Source of the DNA: JAFAGX01 sp035624215
GTDB taxonomy: Bacteria > Acidobacteriota > Terriglobia > Terriglobales > Acidobacteriaceae
Assembly: GCA_035624215.1 (NCBI GenBank)
Contig: DASPRY010000136.1
Coordinates: 5,067 to 69,066 of the forward strand
Direction of reading: 5' to 3'
DNA: 64,000 bases
Below are positions 22,714 to 30,452 of the stretch, in pieces. A program made the translations under genes and the position numbers. The notes below the pieces were generated by a model, which saw only the letters and a program-made list of their open reading frames with translations, searched no databases and was not told the origin of the DNA. Numbering within the stretch: the stretch's first letter is position 1; each line of letters opens with the position of its first letter.

Positions 22714-25254
22714 ATGGGTGAGAAAATCACCCGGTCGCCGAGGTCCGCCGATCGCGCGCGGGCGAAACGGCTACGCGAGGCGCTGGAACGAAACGCACCG
22801 GCGCTATCCCTTCCCTCTGACCGCGCAACTTCCACGGCAAATGAAGAGAGCTCACTGCTGGAGGCTCCGGAATTGCAGAAAGCATACCTGGAGCAGTTGC
22901 TGGAGTGCGCACCCGAAGCCATCTCACTGCTGAACGTTGAGCATGAAGTGCTGCATATCAACAGCGAGTTCACGCGTGTGTTTGGCTACACCATTGACGA
23001 GATCCGAGGCCGAAGTCTGGGATCGGTGATCGTGCCACCCGATCGAGCGGCAGAACTCAGCTGGCTCCGGGAAATGTTGCACAAAGGCCAAGATGTGTCT
23101 CTGGAAACCAAGCGGCAACGGAAGGATGGGTCTTTAGTTGACGTTTTTGCTTCCGGTGCTCCGGTGGTGATTGCGGGAAAACAGGTTGGCGTTTGGACGG
23201 TATACCGGGACATTTCAGAAGAAAAACGCGCGCAGGCCCTCAGTTCAGCGCTTTTGCGGATTGCGGAAAAAGCCAGTTCGGCCGAGGACCTGCAGCAGTT
23301 TTATGCCGCCGTCCACAACGTTGTGGCGGAACTGATGTATGCCAGGAACTTCTACATTGCGCTCTACGATCCGGGGAAGGAATTGCTGAGTTTTCCGTAT
23401 TTTGTGGACGAGGTCGATCCCAGGCCGGACCCTAAGAAACTGGGAAAAGGTCTGACGGAATACGTCCTGCGCACGGGAGAACCGCTGCTGTGCACGCCCG
23501 AAGTATTCGACCGCCTAGTTGAACAAGGTGACGCGGAACTGATCGGAGCACCTTCTCTGGACTGGTTAGGCGCTCCACTGAAGGTAGGCAGTAACACGAT
23601 AGGCGTGGTTGTGGTGCAGAGCTACAGCGGCAATGTTCGGTTTGGAGAGAAGGAAAAAGGCATTCTCACGTTCGTCTCGCAACAGTTGGCCTCCGCGATT
23701 GAGCACAAAAGGAATGAGGAAGCATTACGACGTTCGGAGGCGCGATACCGGTCCCTGATCCAGAGCGCGGCGTACGGAATTTACTGTTCCAGTCCGGATG
23801 GCAAATTCCTGGACATGAACCCGGCACTGATCGCCATGCTGGGATATGAATCGGTGGAGGAAGTGCTGGCTCTCGAGCCGGCACGTGATGTGTTCGTGGA
23901 TGGCACCGAGTTGGCGAGTCTGATGGGAAACTTTGAGGAAGGAACACGACTCAACAACGTCGAGGTGCGCTGGAAGCGAAAAGATGGAAAGGTCATCACG
24001 GTGCGGCTGAGCGGCCGTGTGTTCAACAATCCTCACGAGAAGACCGACGTGCTGGAAATTATCGCTGAGGATGTAACCGAACAGCGAGTCCTGGAGAACC
24101 AGTTCCGGCAGGCACAAAAGATGGAAGCGGTGGGACGACTGGCTGGGGGGGTTGCCCACGACTTTAACAACCTCTTGACCGTGATCAGCGGCTATACAGA
24201 GGTTCTGTTGGAACACACGCAGGCACAAGACCCGTTGTATCCAAAGATTCAGGCAATTCACCAAGCTACCGAGCGCGCCACCAGCGTTACACGGCAGTTG
24301 CTGGCATTCAGCCGCAAGCAAATGCTGGAGCTGAAAGTAGTCGATATTAATGCCATCGTGACAGAGATGGAACGGCTGCTGCAGCCGTTGATCGGAGAAA
24401 ACATCAAGCTGGAAACCCGGCTGGCCCGCGATCTAGGGCGCACGCGCGCTGTCGCCGGGCAGATCGAGCAAGTGATTATGAACCTGGTGGTGAACTCAAA
24501 GGACGCAATGTCCACGGGCGGCACCATCACGATTCAGACGGGCAACGTTGATTTGCACAAGGCCGAACTGAACCGCGAGCATCCTTACATCCATCCGGGC
24601 CCATACGTGGCGCTTTCGGTCATCGACAGCGGCGCTGGGATGGATAAAGAGACGCATGCGCGCATCTTTGAACCCTTCTTCACAACCAAGGAGAAAGGAA
24701 AAGGAACGGGACTGGGCCTTTCAACCGTTTATGGAATCGTGAAGCAAAGCGGAGGCTATATCCTGGTCGACAGCCAGCCGAACCTGGGGAGCACCTTCAG
24801 AATTTACCTGCCACGCGTCGAAGAAGCGACGGAGGTGATCGGCAAAGTTGAGGTTAGCCAGACGCACAAACGCGCCTCTGAGACGGTGTTGCTAGTGGAG
24901 GATGAGGAATCGGTGCGGCAACTGGTGCGCGAGCTTTTGGAAGCACAGGGGTATCAAATTCTTGAGGCGGAAAATGGGGAGGAGGCGTTGCGAGTTGCCG
25001 CCGAGCATGCGGAGATCGATCTGCTGATCACTGACGTAGTCATGCCCGGCATGAGCGGGCGGGAGCTATCGGCGCGGCTCGGGGCATCTCATCCACATAC
25101 GAAGCTGCTTTATCTTTCCGGATATACCGAAGACGCGATCGTCCATGAAGGAGTGCTGGATCCCGGCACGGCGTTCCTGCAAAAACCCTTCACGCTGCAA
25201 ACTTTGTCCCGCAAAGTACGCGAGGTACTGGGGAGCGAACGAGCGAAAGCGTAA
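22714..25254 (+). CDS. Hybrid sensor histidine kinase (PAS-GAF-PAS-HisKA-HATPase-REC)
   Basis: An 846-residue soluble kinase with no membrane helix. Domains: first PAS about 60-170, GAF about 185-325, second PAS about 335-455, dimerisation/phosphoacceptor about 470-535 with H482 in GGVAHDFNNLL, ATPase about 580-700 (N box MNLVVNSKDAM, G boxes GAGMD and GTGLGLSTVYGIV), and receiver about 725-840 with D774 (ITDVVMPG). The start has a strong GAGGAGGG six bases upstream. It probably relays to an unlinked phosphotransfer protein, as no response regulator is adjacent. The signal may be a cytosolic ligand or redox state. Confidence 0.95.
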   Translation: MGEKITRSPRSADRARAKRLREALERNAPALSLPSDRATSTANEESSLLEAPELQKAYLEQLLECAPEAISLLNVEHEVLHINSEFTRVFGYTIDEIRGRSLGSVIVPPDRAAELSWLREMLHKGQDVSLETKRQRKDGSLVDVFASGAPVVIAGKQVGVWTVYRDISEEKRAQALSSALLRIAEKASSAEDLQQFYAAVHNVVAELMYARNFYIALYDPGKELLSFPYFVDEVDPRPDPKKLGKGLTEYVLRTGEPLLCTPEVFDRLVEQGDAELIGAPSLDWLGAPLKVGSNTIGVVVVQSYSGNVRFGEKEKGILTFVSQQLASAIEHKRNEEALRRSEARYRSLIQSAAYGIYCSSPDGKFLDMNPALIAMLGYESVEEVLALEPARDVFVDGTELASLMGNFEEGTRLNNVEVRWKRKDGKVITVRLSGRVFNNPHEKTDVLEIIAEDVTEQRVLENQFRQAQKMEAVGRLAGGVAHDFNNLLTVISGYTEVLLEHTQAQDPLYPKIQAIHQATERATSVTRQLLAFSRKQMLELKVVDINAIVTEMERLLQPLIGENIKLETRLARDLGRTRAVAGQIEQVIMNLVVNSKDAMSTGGTITIQTGNVDLHKAELNREHPYIHPGPYVALSVIDSGAGMDKETHARIFEPFFTTKEKGKGTGLGLSTVYGIVKQSGGYILVDSQPNLGSTFRIYLPRVEEATEVIGKVEVSQTHKRASETVLLVEDEESVRQLVRELLEAQGYQILEAENGEEALRVAAEHAEIDLLITDVVMPGMSGRELSARLGASHPHTKLLYLSGYTEDAIVHEGVLDPGTAFLQKPFTLQTLSRKVREVLGSERAKA

Positions 25255-25320
25255 AAATGCCCCCAAGCGTGTTGATCGTTCTTCGGCTGTAGACGAATCG
25301 GATCGGACGGTTGATCAGCT

Positions 25321-26127
25321 TCAGTCGTTGTGCTCGGCCTGGCGTTCGACCGACCAGATGTCTTCTGGTTTCTGTTCGAACGGATAGACGTGCACCATCC
25401 ATCCGAAGATCTGCGGAATGAACCTGCCGCCTGCCACATCACAGGCCTCTTTGGTGGCAATCGAGCCGTGCAGGCCGAACTGCGGATGTTCCCCTAAAGT
25501 TTCCTGTCGCTTATCGACGGGAGGAAGGCAAAGGTTCACGTGCGCGTGCCACTGAGCAATGCTGAGCGGAATGCGCGAGTTAAGTTCATCTTCGGAGGCG
25601 TACTTCGGCGCCGTGTACATGACCCCGATGAGTTTGTAGCCATCACCGCTTTTTTGATACAGGAGCGAGCTGGGATGATCGGGATTGAAACCCTGCCTGG
25701 CCTCGAAAGCGTAAAGGTAATTGGTGAAGTGATACTGCTTTTGCGGACGATTGGGCATGAAGATCTGGAAGCCGTCGGCGAGCGCAACCTTGTAGTCGGT
25801 ATATTTCTCAGCCACCTTGCGGGCTGCCTGGGCCACCTGATCGGCCTTTTCCTGATCACCCGGCTGGAGCTGGCGCACCGTGGTCATCTTCATGTGCGGT
25901 CCCATGTCCATGTGATGGCCTTCCATGGCTTGCATGGCATGGGCGCTGCCGTCGTTCTCCATGCCGGGCATGTCATGGGGCACAGCAGAGTGCATGCTCG
26001 ACATGTCGTGAGTTGACATATCCATGCCCGACATATCGCCTTGCTGGTTTTGGGTGGACTGCTGCGACCAGAGCAGTGCTGAAGAAAAAATGGCTATCGA
26101 TGCGAAAACTAAAATGGCCTTGCTCAT
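25321..26127 (-). CDS. Periplasmic Met/His-rich protein, probable metal (copper?) binder
   Basis: A 268-residue exported protein with an N-terminal signal peptide. It is followed by a low-complexity segment (about residues 30-82) holding 13 Met and 7 His in about 52 residues, in patterns such as GMDMSTHDMSSMH. This is typical of copper- or silver-binding periplasmic proteins. The C-terminal 170 residues form a separate conserved domain with WHAHVNLCLPP, LHGSIATKEACD and YHFTNYLYAFEA, whose His and Cys residues could make a further metal site. I do not recognise this domain by name. ATG 26127 has AGGAG five bases upstream. It stands alone between convergent and same-strand genes. Confidence 0.8.
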   Translation of the reverse strand: MSKAILVFASIAIFSSALLWSQQSTQNQQGDMSGMDMSTHDMSSMHSAVPHDMPGMENDGSAHAMQAMEGHHMDMGPHMKMTTVRQLQPGDQEKADQVAQAARKVAEKYTDYKVALADGFQIFMPNRPQKQYHFTNYLYAFEARQGFNPDHPSSLLYQKSGDGYKLIGVMYTAPKYASEDELNSRIPLSIAQWHAHVNLCLPPVDKRQETLGEHPQFGLHGSIATKEACDVAGGRFIPQIFGWMVHVYPFEQKPEDIWSVERQAEHND

Positions 26128-26271
26128 ACGCTCTCCTATTTCGGTTCCAACCCCAAAAAGTATCCCTTGTTTCGCAAGCGCTGAGCAACAGCGGATTGGG
26201 GAAGTAGGTTACTTTGGCGGGTCGACAAAGGGAGGAGCAGAGGTTGGGCGAATCGATGCTTTAGCCTGTTC

Positions 26272-27894
26272 CTAGGGTTCAACTCCCCGGCTTAATTCTT
26301 CGGCTTGGCGCTCGGCCACGCGAGGGTAGACAGTACCTTTTCGACGGCGTAAGTCGCCAGGGAGTTGGGATTTCGTGAGCCACAATCCAAGGGCGACAGC
26401 AGCCGCCCAAGTCAATGTGATCAAGAAGAGCGCGTAAAGGTCGGCCGCATGGCTGTGGTGGATGACGACACGATTGGCGACTGCGTAGCTCAGCAACCCC
26501 GCAAAGATGGCGGTGATCCCGGCCTTGCCTAGCTCTGCCCATTGAAGTTCGTCGGCGGGAACGAGTTTGCGACGGTTAAGCAAGATGGCGATGACCAATG
26601 TATTGGCAACGATTCCGAGGTCGGAGGCAATGGCGAGACCGACTGTCGATAATGCGTGATAAAGCGCGGCGTACATCGGGATGGATGCCAGGGTAATGAT
26701 GCTGCTGGCCACCATGGGAGTGAGGGTGTCACCGGCAGCATAGAATGCCCGCGCGTAAAGAGCCTGCGCCGACCAAAAAGCGAGCGACAGCGAAAACCAG
26801 AAGAAATACACGGCGGTGGTTTGCGAGTCGGCGAAAGTCATACGACCGCGGCGATAGACGAGATCGATCAATGGCAGCGCGGCCACCGTCATGAGGCTGG
26901 TGGCGAGTAACGAAGTCGCTGCGATGCGATAAATCGACGAGTTGACTGTGGCGCTGAACTCTTGCATTCGCTTTTCGCCAAAGAGACGGGCGAAAAACGG
27001 GAGCGATGCCTGGCCCGTGGCCTGACCGAGCACAGCAATGGGAACGGCGAAAAGGCGCTTGGCATAATTCAGGCGCGTGATGTCGCCGACGCTGCTGGAG
27101 GCAAAGTAACGAAGAATCCAGTCATCGGCGGTGACTAAGGAAACGCCCAGCATTAAGGGGATGGAAAGGCGAACCCATTCGCGAAACGCAGGATTGCGAA
27201 CGTCCAAAGAAATGCGGTAGCCGGTGCCGATACGCGCCGCGCCGATGGCGTTGACGAGAAAAGGTCCAAGAAAACTGCCGATCAAAGCTCCATAGGCAAG
27301 TGAGGAGATGCCGATCTGGCGGGAGAAAAGCAGCCCGCCGGCAATGATGGCGACGTTATAGAGCAGTGGCCCGAAGGCGGGAAACAGAAATAAGCGGTGT
27401 GAAAGCAGTACCGCTGAGATTACGCCGCCGACATAGAAAAAAATCTGTGCGGGAAGGAGAATACGGGTCAGGTGGACGCACAGCCGGAGCTGCTCGGGAT
27501 TGAAGCCGCTAAACAGATGACGCTCGATCTGAGGGGTGAAGATTTCCGCCAGGATGGTGCCGATTCCCAACACCACCGTCATGACGGTGATGATGATCGA
27601 AAAGGTCTTCTGCGCGTCTTCTTCCTTGTTAGCGGCAAGAAAGCGGGTGTAGATGGAAACAAACGTGATGGAGGCAGTGCCGCCGGCGACGAGGTAATTC
27701 AAGAAATCGGGGATGGTGAAGCCGGCGACGTAGGCGTCGGTCTGCGGTCCCGCGCCGAAAGCCCATGCGATGTAGGCTTCACGGATATATCCGATAACAC
27801 GCGAGAGCATGACTGCGGTGATCATCAGCAGCGTTGCGGAGAACGCGGTGTGCTGATGAGAGGGTCGAAGCAGGCGGAGCGCGCGTGTCAGCAT
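26272..27894 (-). CDS. murJ: Lipid II flippase MurJ
   Basis: The 540-residue inner-membrane MOP-family protein has about 14 transmembrane helices and flips the peptidoglycan precursor lipid II to the periplasm. Family features include SRVIGYIREAYIAWAFGAGPQTDAY-type opening residues (about 31-55), FVSIYTRFLA, RILLPAQIFFYVGGVISAVL and the charged central-cavity residues. The C-terminal tail is short and basic-acidic. It is a single gene, divergent from HU with a 290-base gap. Start ATG 27894. Confidence 0.93.
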   Translation of the reverse strand: MLTRALRLLRPSHQHTAFSATLLMITAVMLSRVIGYIREAYIAWAFGAGPQTDAYVAGFTIPDFLNYLVAGGTASITFVSIYTRFLAANKEEDAQKTFSIIITVMTVVLGIGTILAEIFTPQIERHLFSGFNPEQLRLCVHLTRILLPAQIFFYVGGVISAVLLSHRLFLFPAFGPLLYNVAIIAGGLLFSRQIGISSLAYGALIGSFLGPFLVNAIGAARIGTGYRISLDVRNPAFREWVRLSIPLMLGVSLVTADDWILRYFASSSVGDITRLNYAKRLFAVPIAVLGQATGQASLPFFARLFGEKRMQEFSATVNSSIYRIAATSLLATSLMTVAALPLIDLVYRRGRMTFADSQTTAVYFFWFSLSLAFWSAQALYARAFYAAGDTLTPMVASSIITLASIPMYAALYHALSTVGLAIASDLGIVANTLVIAILLNRRKLVPADELQWAELGKAGITAIFAGLLSYAVANRVVIHHSHAADLYALFLITLTWAAAVALGLWLTKSQLPGDLRRRKGTVYPRVAERQAEELSRGVEP

Positions 27895-28184
27895 TTTCGG
27901 CGACAGATCACCTTAAGACCGTGGAGTTGTTATCCATTTGGGTATTGATTAGAGCGTACCAGAGGCGGGGAGAAAATCACCGTGTATCTCAAGCAACGAT
28001 AGTGACAAAGTAGCAAAGTTGCGGCTGGAAGCGGCATTCCGGAGGATTAGACCCTGGATTCCCACAGATATCCACAGTTGACTTTCGTCTCTACGCGGAG
28101 CTAAATATGGCCGCCGGGTTTCTACACCTCAGGAAAGGCCACTCCCCGCGCCTTTTGAGGACCAGAGACCTGCCAGGAGAGACG

Positions 28185-28466
28185 ATGAACAAAGCCGATC
28201 TCATTGACCGTATTGCAGCGGGCGCCGGCATCAGTAAAGCGCAGGCCGCCACCGCAATTGACACGTCGGTGGAGGCGGTAACCGGCGCGTTGAAAAAAGG
28301 AGAGCGAGTAGCGCTGATTGGATTTGGCACTTTCTCGGTCTCGCAGAGAAAAGCCCGCAATGGACGCAATCCGCAGACGGGCGCCACAATCAAGATCGCC
28401 GCTCGCAAAGTTGCGAAGTTTACCCCCGGGGCCGAACTCAGGAAGGCAGTCAACCGCAGCAAGTAG
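28185..28466 (+). CDS. HU-family nucleoid DNA-binding protein
   Basis: A 93-residue HU protein: helical dimerisation part MNKADLIDRIAAGAGISKAQ, then the beta-arm region GTFSVSQRKARNGRNPQTGATIKIAARKVAKFTPG with the intercalating Pro-adjacent RNPQTG. It bends and compacts DNA. ATG 28185 has AGGAG five bases upstream, and the frame continues upstream without a start signal. A strong intrinsic terminator follows, so it is monocistronic. Of the two DNA strands in the leader, the left one carries TATCCACAG and TTGACT, possibly part of its promoter. Confidence 0.96.
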   Translation: MNKADLIDRIAAGAGISKAQAATAIDTSVEAVTGALKKGERVALIGFGTFSVSQRKARNGRNPQTGATIKIAARKVAKFTPGAELRKAVNRSK

Positions 28467-28487
28467 GGTCAGATTTGGTTTGGAATA

Positions 28488-28516
28488 CGGCAGGGTTCAG
28501 GCCCTGCCGTTTTTTG
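28488..28516 (+). terminator. Intrinsic terminator of the HU gene
   Basis: A nine-pair stem ACGGCAGGG/CCCTGCCGT with a six-base loop is followed at once by a run of T residues, 22 bases after the stop. Confidence 0.9.
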
Positions 28517-28678
28517 TTGGGGTCCGGGTCACTGGAAGCCGGGCGTCTTCGTCCGTCAAGTCTGAGCACAACGGCTCGTCGCGGGCAAAGGCGCCCGCGC
28601 CACACGAACGTACTGAATCAGCGCCATTCTGAGCGGCACTTTCATTGGACTATTCCTGAACGTGGCGAAACGGGGAGG

Positions 28679-30280
28679 CTACTCCTTCCAACTCCAGGTC
28701 TTGAAATGCTGGCGCAATTGTGACTTGAGCAACTTGCCCGTAGAGGTGTGGGGCAGTTCGTCCATAATGACAAAGTCGTCCGGCACTTGCCACTTGGCAA
28801 ACCGGTGGCAGAGAAATGCGCACAATTCTTCCTTGGACACCTGCGCCCCATCTCTTAACACCACGCAAGCCAGAGGGCGTTCCTGCCACTTGGAGTGAGG
28901 AACCGCAACCACTGCGGCCTCCCGGATTGCCGGATGACCGACCAGTGCGTTTTCCAAATCAACCGAACTGATCCACTCTCCGCCCGACTTGATGAGATCC
29001 TTGGTGCGGTCGGTGATTTTCACGTAGCCTTCGGGATCGATTGTTACGACATCTCCAGTCCGCAGCCAGCCATCCGCGGTCCATTTGCTCTGCTCTGCCG
29101 GCAAGTTGTGATAGCGGGCGGCAATAAACGGTCCTCGCACTTGCAGCTCGCCAAAGGTGACACCATCCCACGGGATTTCGCCGTCATCACCGACCGCACG
29201 CATCTCCACTAGCGGCGAGGGCAAGCCCTGCTTGGCGCGAACCTCGTATTTGCGGTCTTCGGGCCAGCTTGTCATTTCCGGTTTGAGGGTTGAGGTCGTG
29301 GCGATCGGCGTGGTCTCGGTCATGCCCCAGGGCTGGATAACTTTAACGCCGAACTTGTCGAAGCGGCGAAACAGGCTCTCAGGAGCGGCCGACCCGGCCA
29401 CGATGATGCGTAGTCCCTCGGACAGTTTCCAGCATCCTGGGTCGCGCTCCAGGCAGTCAATCACACCCAGCCAGACCGTTGGCACCGCTCCGGTCAGAGT
29501 GATCCGTTCGACCGACAAAAGATCGAGCAGGGCCTCGGGTTGCAGGTTGGGGCCGGGAAATACCAGCTTGCTGCCGTTCATCACCGCCGCGTGCGGTATG
29601 CCCCACGCGTTGGCGTGGAACATGGACATGGCCGGCATCACCGAGTCCATTCGTGAGATGGCAAAATTATCCGGCAACGAGATCGACAGGGAATGCAATA
29701 CTACCGCGCGATGTGAGTAGACGACACCCTTCGGCTGGCCCGTTGTGCCGGACGTGTAACACATGGCGACAGCATCGTCTTCGTCAAGATCGGCATAGGC
29801 GGGAGTGCTGCCTGACTGCAGCAGCGATTCGTAGTTCTCATACCCGGAAGGCACGGGCGATCCGCTGAATGGGACAACCACCACATGCTCGAAGTGGACC
29901 TTGTCGGCAAATCTCTCGTACGTGGGAAGCAGGACATCGTCCACGATCAGCCAGCGGTCCTGAGCGTGGTTGGCGATGTAGGCAAGTTCGTCGGGATGCA
30001 AGCGCAGGTTCAACGTGTGGATCACACCGCCCACTGCAGGAATCCCGAAATACGCCTCCAGATGAGAGGAGTGGTTCCACATCAGGGTGGCGACTCGGTC
30101 GCCTTTTTGCAGTCCTGCCTGCTGCAGGCTGGCGGCCAGCGCACGAGCGCGGCGGTATAGATCGGTGTAACTGGAACGATGAATCGAGTTATCAGGGCGG
30201 CAGGAAACGATCTCCACCTTGGGAAAGAGCTTTCCCGCCCGCTCCAGAAAAGATGTGAGCGTGAGACCGCACTGCATCAT
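28679..30280 (-). CDS. Long-chain acyl-CoA synthetase (AMP-binding, FadD-like)
   Basis: A 533-residue adenylate-forming enzyme that activates fatty acids to acyl-CoA. Motifs: P-loop-like YTSGTTGQPKG (about residue 180), A5 GMTETTP, A7 GWLRTGDVVTIDPEGY, A8 DRTKDLIKSGGEWIS and A10 with the C-terminal catalytic Lys in STGKLLKSQL. The starting residue is chosen at ATG 30280 of an ATG-ATG pair behind AGGGA. A GTG at 30292 is also in frame. It is closest to the medium/long-chain DmdB-like or FadD types. No beta-oxidation genes are adjacent. Confidence 0.92.
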   Translation of the reverse strand: MMQCGLTLTSFLERAGKLFPKVEIVSCRPDNSIHRSSYTDLYRRARALAASLQQAGLQKGDRVATLMWNHSSHLEAYFGIPAVGGVIHTLNLRLHPDELAYIANHAQDRWLIVDDVLLPTYERFADKVHFEHVVVVPFSGSPVPSGYENYESLLQSGSTPAYADLDEDDAVAMCYTSGTTGQPKGVVYSHRAVVLHSLSISLPDNFAISRMDSVMPAMSMFHANAWGIPHAAVMNGSKLVFPGPNLQPEALLDLLSVERITLTGAVPTVWLGVIDCLERDPGCWKLSEGLRIIVAGSAAPESLFRRFDKFGVKVIQPWGMTETTPIATTSTLKPEMTSWPEDRKYEVRAKQGLPSPLVEMRAVGDDGEIPWDGVTFGELQVRGPFIAARYHNLPAEQSKWTADGWLRTGDVVTIDPEGYVKITDRTKDLIKSGGEWISSVDLENALVGHPAIREAAVVAVPHSKWQERPLACVVLRDGAQVSKEELCAFLCHRFAKWQVPDDFVIMDELPHTSTGKLLKSQLRQHFKTWSWKE

Positions 30281-30452
30281 GTTTCCCTGCACGTTTCACC
30301 TCCGCACAAGGTGACGAACCGGCCCGGTTGCAGCGGGGAATTCTAGCAGAGAAGTCGGGGAAGTGGCTGAAGTGATGGTCAAGTGAGAGATGGGGAGCTT
30401 GAAGGTAGTGTCGAGGCTAGGGGCCGGGTGGGGTCCCCACCCACTTCGAACC

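Noticed and set aside
28062..28080. TATCCACAG as DnaA box and origin near HU
   Set aside because: A single one-mismatch match without a cluster, far from dnaA; not enough for an origin.
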